Positions 14,816-26,903 of a stretch of 64,000 nucleotides of DNA are shown in pieces. The position numbers were made by a program, and so were the translations under genes. The stretch's first letter is position 1, and the number at the start of each line of letters is the position of its first letter. The notes beneath the pieces were generated by a model. It did no database searches. It was not told the origin of the DNA and saw only the letters and a program-made list of their open reading frames with translations. The stretch is from Dryomyza anilis (lineage: Eukaryota > Arthropoda > Insecta > Diptera > Dryomyzidae): NCBI GenBank assembly GCA_951804985.1, contig OX638131.1, forward strand, positions 54,495,078 through 54,559,077, read 5' to 3'.

Positions 14816-16045
14816 CTCGATCTCGATTGACCAGGTGTCAAGATTCAGAGAACCGTGAGTCTGGGTGTTACGGGTGCCTTTCCCACTACACCCGGTCCAG
14901 CACTGAATGCAATCTTAAACCTACCACCACTTGACATCTTCATCAGAGGCGAAGCCATGAAAGGCTGCTGGAGACTAAAACTGGTTTAATGTTCCCTGGA
15001 ATATCTCGGACATAGCACTTGACACTCCATTAGACACCTGTCTACTGGAGATACCCTCTGATGCAATGATAACAGAAATAATACCAATACGAAATTTTGA
15101 GGTCTGCCAACCTGACATTCAAGACTGGCTAACGCCTGACTGTGAGCCAGGTAGAGGGTCACACCGCATTTTCACAGACGGCTCCAGAGCAGATCAGGGA
15201 TCTGGTGCTGGAGTGTTTGTGGAACCGGATGACCGCAGACTTCACTTCGCCTTAGGCGACAATGCCTCGGTATTTCAAGCCGAAGTCTATGCTATACTTA
15301 TGGCTATGGACTACATTGCGGATAATAGATGGCAGAACAGGGCTATATCAGTTTACAGCGATAGTCAGGCTGCTCTTATGGCTTTGAACAAACCGGTCAT
15401 CACATCCAAAATTGTACGTCAATGCAGATCACGTCTCAATTGTGTTGGTAAATACAATACACTGAAACTGACGGGCCATAAAGGAGTTTCGGGCAATCTG
15501 ACGAACTAGCACGTGCTGGATCTGAGGATAATCCATTTGGACCAGAACCTGTGCTTGGACTAACTGCATCTACGGGAAAATTCGTCATCAGCTCTTGGGT
15601 CGCCTCTGCACACAAGAGCAGATGGCTGAATGAGACGAAATGCAGATTCTCCAAGCACATGACACCGACGATAACCAAAAGATCGGCCTCGTTTCTACTT
15701 TCATTAAGTAGAAAGGAGTGCAGAAAACTGACGGGACTTCTAACGGGATACAACGCATGTGAAAAACACATGAACGCAATCGGCCTGGCCGAAAGCGCCT
15801 TATGTTCTGCCTGCTACGAAGAAACTGGCACCACAGAGCACTATCTCTGGGACTGTCCAGCATTTTCTAGAATTAGAAGGCAGATCTTTGGCACAGACGT
15901 GATGAGAGAGGATCAGCTTCACTCTTTATCACACAATAGCCTTCTTAAATTCAATAATGAATCTAAGAAGTATCATTAAAAACCAGGGAACTGGGTCACA
16001 GCACAATGGATATAACCCTGTCTGAGTGCTGTGGCTCTATTTTAG
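14816..16045 (+). mobile_element. 3' end of RNase H-bearing non-LTR retrotransposon, copy 1
   Basis: Directly after the satellite comes the 3' third of a non-LTR element. About 14880-14985 encodes the post-RT stretch containing NLPPLDIFI, seen in insect elements of the I/LOA/R1 type. The RNase H domain and a Cys/His finger follow, then a short 3' UTR. The reverse transcriptase core is absent, as in a 5'-truncated insertion. The same fragment is present at 22646-23890, with matching breakpoints, so the two are duplicates rather than separate insertions. Confidence 0.8.
15066..15979 (+). pseudogene. Non-LTR ORF2 C-terminus: RNase H plus CCHC-like finger (frameshifted)
   Basis: This remnant would have removed the RNA strand during target-primed reverse transcription. 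The RNase H catalytic set is visible: D in FTDGSRA, E in FQAEVYAIL and D in VYSDSQAAL, followed by the TGHKGVSGN loop. Just after that loop the frame breaks near 15495, where this copy lacks several bases compared with copy 2 (GGCAATCTGACG against GGCAATGAAACATCTGACG). The second frame (15551-15979) carries a C-terminal finger, CSACYEETGTTEHYLWDC. There is no natural start because the 5' part is missing. Identity with 22961-23824 is very high. Confidence 0.85.
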
Positions 16046-17922
16046 GCCAATAAGCTGGGATCTCGTTAACATTAGTAAAGTTAGGTCAAAGGTAGAAATA
16101 GTAGACCATAGGCCAAAGGAGCCTGTGATTACATTTGCTACCACAGCTTCAAATAACAGCCAAAAAACAGTGGGCGAAAATATTGTTCATCAAACGTCGG
16201 TAGTGACCGTTGATACATATGTTGAGCCGCGGCGTTTGGTTGGTAAGGAGAAGGTAAAGAGGGGAAAAGTGGGCGAAAATATTGTTCATCAAACGTCGGG
16301 AGTGACCGTTGATACATATGTTGAGCCACCGTGTTTGGTCTTTAATGCAGTAGCAGGAATAGTAGTTTTTATCATACACTTTATAGGTATTGTGTCGATT
16401 ACACTAGGGAAGAAAATAAGAAAATTATAAGGAAAGGAGATGAAATAGTAAAAGTAGGTATGAGTAAAAAACATATTATCAAGAATATCAAAAAGTTTTG
16501 AAAATTTCGTGGAAGAATATGACAAGAAGGTTAAATGTCATATGAGTGGGTTTATTAAAAGAAGGAATCGTATAATATGCAGTAGGCAGGGCGACTGTTT
16601 CAAACTACATAATGTAAGTGATGTTTTCATTGAAGTACCTTGTGAGGCTGATAAAAATGGTAAACTCATATTACTGATAGATTCGGGAGCAGATGCTAGT
16701 ATATTAAAGAAGGGGCGATGATACGACTTCCAGGTTTTGATAAAAATACTCAGAAGGATTTTAGTGGTGCTTTTGGGGGATGCGTAAGAACGGAATGAAT
16801 GATAAATATTCAGCACAATAGTATTGTTGTGTTTAAACTGGAACAAGGAATACCCGCTGATGGTATTATATGACGAGATAATATATGAAATAGGTCCATA
16901 ATAAATGCCATAGATAAGAAGTTAATTAAAAGTAGAACCTAGAACCGCAAAGATAGTAACATTACGTTTAAAAACAAAAATTCCAATCGTCGTATTCCAA
17001 TCGTCTTACATAATCTTTTTGTATTACATAAACAAGAAATTTGTCCAGGAGTATATTTAGGCGAAAGCATATCGAATGTTAGCAAAAATATAGTTTAAGT
17101 GTCAGTATTAAATGCTACAGAAAAAAGTTTATAATAGACAGTACTTTTAAACCAAAATTCTGGAATTTTAATCAGTATAAGGAATCGAATACCAATAATT
17201 CTACAATAAATAGCATGAATTCAGTAAACTTTACAAACAGAATTAAAAAATTGTTAGAGGAGATAAAATTTGACGGGACTTTGAATAAAGACGAAATTAC
17301 ATCATTACAAAATCTGGAACCAACCACCGATAAACCAAAAGCAATACAAATTGCCACACATACACAGGGAGGAAATCAACAGACAGGTAAATAAAATGTT
17401 GGATGACGGCATTATATCGCCAAGCATATCACCCTGGAATCGCTGATGTTGTTGGTTCCTAAAAAGAGCGGCAAGGACGGTAACAAGAAGTGGCGGCTAA
17501 TAATGTATTTCCGTAAATTGAACGACATGACAATAAAACAAGTGTTTCCGATTCCTCGAATAGACGAAATATTAGATCAATTAGGTCACAGTCGCTATTT
17601 TTCAACTTTAGATTTAGCAAGTGGTTATCATCAGGTACTAGTAGAAGAAGGGGATAAGGAAAAACAGCTTTTAGTACAGGTCTGGGTCATTTCGAGTTCA
17701 ACAGAATGCCATTTGGTTTAACAGGGGCTCCAGCCACTTTCCAGAGAATAATGAACCACATATAAACAGGTTTACAAGGTTTTGATCGCTTTGTTTACCT
17801 TGATGATATAGTGGTGTACGTAAAAAATTTAGCTGAGCATGAGCTTAGGCTGAGTAGAGTATTGCAGAAATTAAGGGAACACAATCTAAAATTAAATACA
17901 GAAAAATGTCAGTTTTTGCGTT
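16046..17922 (+). mobile_element. Ty3/gypsy fragment C1 (protease to mid-RT)
   Basis: This is an internal piece of the gypsy family seen at 36.8-42 kb. It begins just after the end of gag, includes the leader-like repeat with IVHQTSGVTVDTYVEP (twice, about 100 bp apart), a hydrophobic segment near 16350-16410, the protease active site LLIDSGADAS (16509-16721) and RT blocks. These blocks are LLVPKKSGKDGNKKWRLI and FSTLDLASGYHQV (17446-17721), then FVYLDDIVVY. It ends abruptly in RT at about 17922. Many stops and frameshifts are shared with copy C2 (23907-25825), so it was dead before duplication. Confidence 0.9.
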
Positions 17923-18149
17923 TTGTCTAACAATTGATTTAACCAATAGTTAATGTGCAATTATACAATTAATTGCACACATTTTTTATAATAATTGCAT
18001 AAAATAATTCTGTTGCATGTAAAATGTTATTTATTTGTGTTTTGGAATTCTTCTTTGTGTTATATTTGTTTACGCTAAACTCTCGTTGTGTTGTTAGTGT
18101 GTTCAAAATCAATAGCATTAACCCGTACCTTTTATTTTTTTTTTGTTTG
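17923..18149 (+). mobile_element. 5' leader of CR1-like element, truncated (copy 1)
   Basis: This AT-rich stretch is the same as 25826-26050, where it runs on into a CR1-like element that starts ORF1 at 26089. Here it stops after the T-run at about 18148 and satellite resumes in the phase found at 11044. The stop marks the junction of a tandem duplication of 11044-18149, not the natural end of an element. Confidence 0.75.
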
Positions 18150-20144
18150 AGACGTGATTTCTCAAGAACCCATATGCTGATTATAATAAACTAAAAGGTA
18201 AAAATAGATTACAAAATGTCCCAACTTTGAGGCCTCTACGACGCGTATTTACGAAGTTATGAGCATTTTAAATTTGAGACCTGATTTCTCAAGAATTAAA
18301 AGGGCAATTGGAATTAAATTACAAAATGTGCCAACTGTGAACTGTTATGACCATTTTAAATTTGAGACTTGATTTCTCAATAATCTTTGCGCCGATTATA
18401 ATGATTTATATTGGAACTAAAAGGGCAAAAATAGATTACAAAATGAGGCCTCTACGACGCGTATTTACGGAGTTATGAGCATTTTAAATTTGAGACGCGA
18501 TTTCTCAAGAACCTTTGCGCCGATTATAATGATTTATATTGGAACTAAAAGGGCAAAAATAGGTTACAAAATGTGCCAACTTTGAGGCCTCTACGACGCG
18601 TATTAACGGAGTTATGAGCAGTTTAAGTTTGAGACGTGATTTCTCAAGAATTCTTGAGCCGATTATAATGATTTATATTGGAACTAAAAGCGCAAAAATA
18701 GATTACAAAATGTGCCAACTTTGAGGCCTCTACAACGAATATTTACGGGGTTATAAGCATTTTAAGTTTAAGACGTGATTTGTGAAGATCCCTTGCGCCG
18801 ATTATAATGATTTATATTGGATTAAGAGGGCAAAAATAGATTACAAAATGAGGCCTGTACGACGTGTATTTTTCGGAGTTATGAGCATTTTATGTTTGAG
18901 ACGTGATTTCTCAAGAATTCTTGGGCCGATTATAATGATTTATATTGGAATTAAAAGGGCAAAAATATATTACAAAATGATGCCTCTACGACGCGTATTT
19001 ACGGAGTTATGAGCATTTTAAATTTGAGACGTGATTTCTTAAGAGCCCCTTGTGCCGATTATAATGATTTATATTTGAATTAAAAGGGCAAAAATAGATT
19101 ACAAAATGTGCCAACTTTGAGGCATCTACGACGCGTATTTACGGAGTTATAAGCATTTTCAGTTTGAGATGTGATTTCTTAAGAACCTTTGCGCCGATTA
19201 TAATGATTTATATTGGAAATTAAAGGGCAAAAATAGGTTACAAAATCTCCCAACTTTGAGGCATCTACGACGCGTATTTACGGAGTTATGTGCATTTTGA
19301 GCTTAAGACGTGATTTAGAAAGAATTCTTGCGCCGATTATAATGATTTATATTTGAATGAAAAGGGCAAAAATAGATTACAAAATGTGCCAACTTTGAGG
19401 CCTCTACGACGAATATTTACGGGGTTATTAGCATTTTAAGTTTAAGACGTGATTTCTGAAGATCCCTTGCGCCGATTATAATGATTTATATTGGATTAAA
19501 AGGGCAAATATAGATTACAAAATGAGGCCTCTACGACACGTATTTACGGAGTTATGAGCATTTTGAGCTTAAGACGTGATTCCTGAAGAACCCTTGCGCC
19601 GTTTATAATGATTTATATTGGAATGAAAATGGCAAAAATTGATTACAAAATGTGCCATCTTAAAAGGGAAAAACTAGGTTACAAAATGCGCTAACTTTGC
19701 AGGTTCTACGACGCGTATTTACGGAGTTATGAGCATTTTAAGTTTGAGACGTGATTTCTCAATAATCCTTTCTCCGATTATAATAATTTATATTGGAATT
19801 AAAAGAGCAATAATAGATTACAAAATGTGCCAACTTTGTAGCCTCTACCACTCGTATTTACGGAGTTATGAGCATTTTGAATTTGAGACGTGATTTCTGA
19901 AGAACCTCTTGCACCGTTTATAATGATTTATATTGGAATTAAAATGGCACAAATAGATTACAAAATGTGCCAACTTTGAGGCATCTACGACGCGTATTTA
20001 CAGAGTTATGAGCATTTTGAACTTGAGACGTGATTTCTGAAGAACCCCTTGCGCCGATTATAATGATTTATATTGGAACTAAAAGGGCAAAAATATATTA
20101 CAAAATGTGCCAACTTTGAGGCCTCTACGACGCGTATTTACGGA

Positions 20145-20420
20145 GCAAGGATTATTGAGAAATCACGTCTCAAACATAAAATGGTCATAACAGTTCATAG
20201 TTGGCACATTTTGTAATTTAATTCAAATTGTCCTTTTAATTCCAATATAAATCATTATATACCGTGAAAGGGTTATTGAGAAATCACGTCTCAAATTTAA
20301 AATGCTCATAGCATTTATATTGGAATTAAAAGGACAATTTGAATTAAATTACAAAATCTGCCAACTGTGAACTGTTATGACCATTTTATGTTTGAGACGT
20401 GATTTCTCAATAATCCTTGC
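20145..20420. repeat. Satellite palindrome 2
   Basis: This repeats the inversion at 13971-14246 with the same arm and spacer lengths. It opens with GCAAGGATTATTGAGAAATC and closes with its reverse complement. Confidence 0.9.
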
Positions 20421-20966
20421 TCCGTTTATAATGATTTATATTGTAATTAAAAGAGCGAAAATAAATTACAGATTGTGCCAATTTTTTGCCCTCTACGACT
20501 CGTATTTACGGAGTTATGAGCATTTTAAATTTGAGACGTGATTTCTCAAGAATCCTTGCGTCGATTATAATGATTTATATTGGAACTAAAAGGGCAAAAA
20601 TAGATTACAAAATGTGCCATCTTAAAAGGGAAAAACTAGGTTACAAAATGCGCTAACTTTGCAGGTTCTACGACGCGTATTTACGGAGTTATGAGCATTT
20701 TAAGTTTGAGACGTGATTTCTCAATAATCCTTTCTTCGATTATAATAGTTTATATTGGAATTAAAAGAGCAATAATAGATTACAAAATGTGCCAACTTTG
20801 TAGCCTCTACCACTCGTATTTACGGAGTTATGAGCATTTTGAATTTGAGACGTGATTTCTGAAGAACCCCTTGCACCGTTTATAATGATTTATATTGGAA
20901 CTAAAAGGGCAAAAATATATTACAAAATGTGCCAACTTTGAGGCCTCTACGACGCGTATTTACGGA

Positions 20967-21242
20967 GCAAGGATTATTGAGAAATCACGTCTCAAACATA
21001 AAATGGTCATAACAGTTCACAGTTGGCACATTTTGTAATTTAATTCAAATTGTCCTTTTAATTCCAATATAAATCATTATATACCGCGAAAGGGTTATTG
21101 AGAAATCACGTCTCAAATTTAAAATGCTCATAGCATTTATATTGGAATTAAAAGGACAATTTGAATTAAATTACAAAATCTGCCAACTGTGAACTGTTAT
21201 GACCATTTTATGTTTGAGACGTGATTTCTCAATAATCCTTGC
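20967..21242. repeat. Satellite palindrome 3
   Basis: This is the third copy of the inverted pair, exactly 822 bp after palindrome 2, within a larger duplicated unit. Confidence 0.9.
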
Positions 21243-21788
21243 TCCGTTTATAATGATTTATATTGTAATTAAAAGAGCGAAAATAGATTACAGATTGTGC
21301 CAATTTTTTGCCCTCTACGACTCGTATTTACGGAGTTATGAGCATTTTAAATTTGAGACGTGATTTCTCAAGAATCCTTGCGTCGATTATAATGATTTAT
21401 ATTGGAACTAAAAGGGCAAAAATTGATTACAAAATGTGCCATCTTAAAAGGGAAAAACTAGGTTACAAAATGCGCTAACTTTGCAGGTTCTACGACGCGT
21501 ATTTACGGAGTTATGAGCATTTTAAGTTTGAGACGTGATTTCTCAATAATCCTTTCTTCGATTATAATAGTTTATATTGGAATTAAAAGAGCAATAATAG
21601 ATTACAAAATGTGCCAACTTTGTAGCCTCTACCACTCGTATTTACGGAGTTATGAGCATTTTGAATTTGAGACGTGATTTCTGAAGAACCCCTTGCACCG
21701 TTTATAATGATTTATATTGGAACTAAAAGGGCAAAAATATATTACAAAATGTGCCAACTTTGAGGCCTCTACGACGCGTATTTACGGA

Positions 21789-22064
21789 GCAAGGATTATT
21801 GAGAAATCACGTCTCAAACATAAAATGGTCATAACAGTTCACAGTTGGCACATTTTGTAATTTAATTCAAATTGTCCTTTTAATTCCAATATAAATCATT
21901 ATATACCGCGAAAGGGTTATTGAGAAATCACGTCTCAAATTTAAAATGCTCATAGCATTTATATTGGAATTAAAAGGACAATTTGAATTAAATTACAAAA
22001 TCTGCCAACTGTGAACTGTTATGACCATTTTATGTTTGAGACGTGATTTCTCAATAATCCTTGC
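21789..22064. repeat. Satellite palindrome 4
   Basis: This is the fourth copy of the inverted pair, again 822 bp downstream of the last. The monomer that follows is interrupted near 22100, where two units are fused. Confidence 0.9.
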
Positions 22065-22645
22065 TCCGTTTATAATGATTTATATTGTAATTAAAAGAGC
22101 GAACTAAAAGGGCAAAAATATATTACAAAATGTGCCAATTTTTTGCCCTCTACGACTCGTATTTACGGAGTTATGAGCATTTTAAATTTGAGACGTGATT
22201 TCTCAAGAATCCTTGCGTCGATTATAATGATTTATATTGGAACTAAAAGGGCAAAAATAGATTACAAAATGTGCCAATTTTGAGGCCTCTTGGACGCGTA
22301 TTAACGGAGTTATGTGCATTTTAAATTTGAGACGTGATTTCTCAAGTATTCTTGCGCCGATTATAATGATTTATATTGGAACTAAAAGGGCAAAAATAGA
22401 TTACAAAATGTGCTAACTTTGAGGCATCTACGACGCGTATTAACGGAGTTATAAGCATTTTAAGTTTGAGACGTGATTTCTCAAGAATCATTGCGCCGAT
22501 AATAAAAATTTATATAAAATGTGCCAACTTTGAGGCCTCGTATTTACGGAGTTATAATCATTTTAAGTTTGAGATGTGATTTCTTAAGAACCTTTGCGCC
22601 GATGATTTATATTGGAATTAAGAGGGCAAAAATAGGTTACAAAAT

Positions 22646-23890
22646 GCTCGATCTCGATTGACCAGGTGTCAAGATTCAGAGAACCGTGAGTCTGGGTGTT
22701 ACGCCTTTGTTATGCCTTTCCCACTACACCCGGTCCAGCACTGAATGCAATCTTAAACCTACCACTACTTGACATCTTCATCAGAGGCGAAGCCATGAAA
22801 GGCTGCTGGAGACTAAAACTGGTTTAATGTTCCCTGGAATATCTCGGACATAGCACTTGACACTCCATTAGACACCTGTCTACTGGAGATACCGTCTGAT
22901 GCAATGATAACAGAAATATTACCAATACGAAATTTTGAGGTCTGCCAACCTGACATTTAAGACTGGCTAACGCCTGACTGTGAGCCAGGTAGAGGGTCAC
23001 ACCGCATTTTCACAGACGGCTCCAGAGCAGATCAGGGATCTGGTGCTAGAGTGTTTGTGGAACCGGATGACCGCAGACTTCACTTCACCTTAGGCGACAA
23101 TGCCTCGGTATTTCAAGCCGAAGTCTATGCTATACTTATGGCTATGGACTACATTGCGGATAATAGATGGCAGAACAGGGCTATATCAGTTTACAGCGAT
23201 AGTCAGGTTGCTCTTATGGCTTTGAACAAACCGGTCATCACATCCAAAATTGTACGTCAATGCAGATCACGTCTCAATTGTGTTGGTAAATACAATACAC
23301 TGAAACTGACGGGCCATAAAGGAGTTTCGGGCAATGAAACATCTGACGAACTAGCACGTGCTGGATCTGAGGATAATCCATTTGGACCAGAACCTGTGCT
23401 TGCACTAACTGCATCTACGGGAAAATTCGTCATCAGCTCTTGGGTCGCCTCTGCACACAAGAGCAGATGGCTGAATGAGACGAAATGCAGATTCTCCAAG
23501 CACATGACACCGACGATAACCAAAAGATCGGCCTCGTTTCCACTTTCATTAAGTAGAAAGGAGTGCAGAAAACTGACGGGACTTCTAACGGGATACAACG
23601 CATGTGAAAAACACATGAACGCAATCGGCCTGGCCGAAAGCGCCTTATGTTCTGCCTGCTACGAAGAAACTGGCACCACAGAGCACTATCTCTGGGACTG
23701 TCCAGCATTTTCTAGAATTAGAAGGCAGATCTTTGGCACAGACGTGATGAGAGAGGATCAGCTTCACTCTTTATCACACAATAGCCTTCTTAAATTCAAT
23801 AATGAATCTAAGAAGTATCATTAAAAACCAGGGAACTGGGTCACAGCACAATGGATATAACCCTGTCTGAGTGCTGTGGCTCTATTTTTT
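22646..23890 (+). mobile_element. 3' end of RNase H-bearing non-LTR retrotransposon, copy 2
   Basis: This is the duplicate of 14816-16045, joined to the satellite at the same monomer position. It keeps a longer stretch before the gypsy fragment: the 3' UTR ends in GGCTCTATTTTTTATCCC and gypsy sequence starts near 23907. Copy 1 has a deletion of about 55 bp at that junction. Confidence 0.85.
22961..23824 (+). pseudogene. Non-LTR ORF2 C-terminus: RNase H plus finger (open frame)
   Basis: This frame is open from the stop at 22958-22960 to 23824 and is the better copy of the pair. The RNase H residues D (FTDGSRA), E (FQAEVYAIL), D (VYSDSQVAL) and the final D of the GNETSDELAR helix are all present. 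A basic linker follows, then the finger CSACYEETGTTEHYLWDC. It has no ATG start; it would have been the end of a much longer polyprotein whose endonuclease and RT are missing. One RNase H residue is changed relative to copy 1 (GAR for GAG near 23045). Confidence 0.85.
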
Positions 23891-23906
23891 ATCCCACATA
23901 AAAAAA

Positions 23907-25825
23907 TAACGCTCAAAATAAGGGAAATTACCAAGGGCCCATTCAAGGCCAATAAGCTGGGATCCCGTTAACATTAGTAAAGTTAGGTCAAAGGTAGAAA
24001 TAGTAGACCATAGGCCAAAGGAGCCTGTGATTACATTTGCTACCACAGCTTCAAATAACAGCCAAAAAACAGTGGGCGAAAATATTGTTCATCAAACGTC
24101 GGTAGTGACCGTTGATACATATGTTGAGCCGCGGTGTTTGGTTGGTAAGGAGAAGGTAAAGAGGGGAAAAGTGGGCGAAAATATTGTTCATCAAACGTCG
24201 GGAGTGACCGTTGATACATATGTTGAGCCACCGTGTTTGGTCTTTAATGCAGTAGCAGGAAAAGTAGTTTTTATCATACACTTTATAGGTATTGTGTCGA
24301 TTACACTAGGGAAGAAAATAAGAAAATTATAAGGAAAGGAGATGAAATAGTAAAAGTAGGTATGAGTAAAAAACATATTATCAAGAATATCAAAAAGTTT
24401 TGAAAATTTCGTGGAAGAATATGACAAGAAGGTTAAATGTCATATGAGTGGGTTTATTAAAAGAAGGAATCGTATAATATGCAGTAGGCAGGGCGACTGT
24501 TTCAAACTACATAATGTAAGTGATGTTTTCATTGAAGTACCTTGTGAGGCTGATAAAAATGGTAAACTCATATTACTGGTAGATTCGGGAGCAGATGCTA
24601 GTATATTAAAGAAGGGGCGATGATACGACTTCCAGGTTTTGATAAAAATACTCAGAAGGATTTTAGTGGTGCTTTTGGGGGATGCGTAAGAACGGAATGA
24701 ATGATAAATATTCAGCACAATAGTATTGTTGTGTTTAAACTGGAACAAGGAATACCCGCTGATGGTATTATATGACGAGATAATATATGAAATAGGTCCA
24801 TAATAAATGCCATAGATAAGAAGTTAATTAAAAGTAGAACCTAGAACCGCAAAGATAGTAACATTACGTTTAAAAACAAAAATTCCAATCGTCGTATTCC
24901 AATCGTCTTACATAATCTTTTTGTATTACATAAACAAGAAATTTGTCCAGGAGTATATTTAGGCGAAAGCATATCGAATGTTAGCAAAAATATAGTTTAA
25001 GTGTCAGTATTAAATGCTACAGAAAAAAGTTTATAATAGACAGTACTTTTAAACCAAAATTCTGGAATTTTAATCAGTATAAGGAATCGAATACCAATAA
25101 TTCTACAATAAATAGCATGAATTCAGTAAACTTTACAAACAGAATTAAAAAATTGTTAGAGGAGATAAAATTTGACGGGACTTTGAATAAAGACGAAATT
25201 ACATCTTTACAAAATCTGGAACCAACCACCGATAAACCAAAAGCAATACAAATTGCCACACATACACAGGGAGGAAATCAACAGACAGGTAAATAAAATG
25301 TTGGATGACGGCATTATATCGCCAAGCATATCACCCTGGAATTCGCTGATGTTGTTGGTTCCTAAAAAGAGCGGCAAGGACGGTAACAAGAAGTGGCGGC
25401 TAATAATAGATTTCCGTAAATTGAACGACATGACAATAAAACAAGTGTTTCCGATTCCTCGAATAGACGAAATATTAGATCAATTAGGTCACAGTCGCTA
25501 TTTTTCAACTTTAGATTTAGCAAGTGGTTATCATCAGGTACTAGTAGAAGAAGGGGATAAGGAAAAACAGCTTTTAGTACAGGTCTGGGTCATTTCGAGT
25601 TCAACAGAATGCCATTTGGTTTAACAGGGGCTCCAGCCACTTTCCAGAGGATAATGAACCACATATAAACAGGTTTACAAGGTTTTGATCGCTTTGTTTA
25701 CCTTGATGATATAGTGGTGTACGTAAAAAATTTAGCTGAGCATGAGCTTAGGCTGAGTAGAGTATTGCAGAAATTAAGGGAACACAATCTAAAATTAAAT
25801 ACAGAAAAATGTCAGTTTTTACGTT
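23907..25825 (+). mobile_element. Ty3/gypsy fragment C2 (end of gag to mid-RT)
   Basis: This is a near-identical duplicate of C1 that starts about 55 bp earlier, at the last codons of gag. It carries the doubled IVHQTS(V/G)VTVDTYVEP motif at 24027-24230, a hydrophobic segment, the protease motif LLVDSGADAS (24411-24623) and RT blocks. The latter include KKSGKDGNKKWRLIIDFRKL, FSTLDLASGYHQVLVEE (25253-25624) and FVYLDDIVVY at about 25696. It is cut at 25825 after KLNTEKCQFL, exactly where C1 is cut. It shares with C1, A and B the frameshift after GDKEKQ in RT. Confidence 0.9.
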
Positions 25826-26088
25826 TTGTCTAACAATTGATTTAACCAATAGTTAATGTGCAATTATACAATTAATTGCACACATTTTTTATAATAATTG
25901 CATAAAATAATTCTGTTGCATGTAAAATGTTATTTATTTGTGTTTTGGAATTCTTCTTTGTGTTATATTTGTTTACGCTAAACTCTCGTTGTGTTGTTAG
26001 TGTGTTCAAAATCAATAGCATTAACCCGTGCGTACCTTTTATTTTTTTTTTGCACGATATACTTTACGTTTTTCGATAGTTTTATACT

Positions 26089-26402
26089 ATGCATTTCTTA
26101 ACAGTCGAAATCTTCGCTGCGTGCTCACTGAGGGACAATTGTAAAAGTCAGAACATTTTAAACTCAATGTTTTCCTGTTCTGGTTCCTGTGTTCAATTGT
26201 ACCACACTACATGTGGTATTGTCCTACTTGTAGACCTCTTTCTCCATCAGTTTACTTTGTTAAAATTAAGAACTTTGGTGAAAAACTTAATATTTTAAAT
26301 TCCAATTACAATGAAATATTAAATTCGTTAAACGAATTCAGCTCAACAGTAGCTAACAGTGATAAGCCTGACATTATTGAAGATACTATAGCTCTCGATT
26401 AA
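26089..26402 (+). pseudogene. CR1-like ORF1, PHD finger region (broken)
   Basis: The product would have been the nucleic-acid-binding ORF1 protein. Comparison with the better copy at 31804-31082 shows the finger: Cys pair in ACSLRDNC, then FSCSGSC, QLYHTTC and, in the next frame, the closing WYCPTCRPLS at about 26211. A frameshift near 26210 joins these two frames. The part that follows, with ILNSNYNEILNSLNEF, is a coiled-coil-like linker. The Ser/Thr/Asn-rich middle (26400-26900) has several stops. Confidence 0.75.
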
Positions 26403-26903
26403 AAATCAGTCTCTCATAACGAACCTTCAACTAAATTAGTTGAAAAAAAAACGCAAAAGAAACAATACTAACAATAATAAATCTTCAAGTCCGCCTAAGG
26501 CAAAACGTAGTTCTCAAAGAAATAATATACTTCTCTTACTTCTATTAGTCATTCACTAATAGCAGCAACCCTGCCCAAAACAACCACAAGTAGTTTGACA
26601 CCAGTTAGTGCTAGTTTAAAGGCAATCCCAAAATTTTAAAAATAATTCATATCTCAGTTGATGCCTGACACGACAAAAGAAAATATTTCTAATTTTATAA
26701 AAACGTATAAACTAGTGCCAATGGATACTTACTTAGCTTGTAAAAAAAATAGGAAACAGGCCATTTTTATGCATCTTTTACTTTATCAATTGCTGAAGAA
26801 CATGCTGCGGCCATTATCAGTTTAAATCTTTGGACTGATAACATTCTTGTTTCCGAGTTCAACACCAAAAGAAACAATAGACCAACTAAAACACTCCACC
26901 AAA

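Larger units (their letters stand above)
18150..22645. repeat. Satellite block 2, duplicate of 11044-14815 with local expansion
   Basis: The array resumes with the monomer containing CATATGCTGATTATAATAAA, which also lies at about 3985 and 11063. It follows block 1 monomer by monomer up to the transposon junction. It is about 730 bp longer than its source because a unit of about 822 bp that includes a palindrome has been copied (20145, 20967, 21789). The small reading frames inside are repeat artefacts. Confidence 0.93.

Noticed and set aside
15436..15771. Minus-strand frames over the RNase H region (also 23257-23616 and 23433-23708)
   Set aside because: The plus strand carries complete RNase H motifs; the antisense frames have no recognisable domain.
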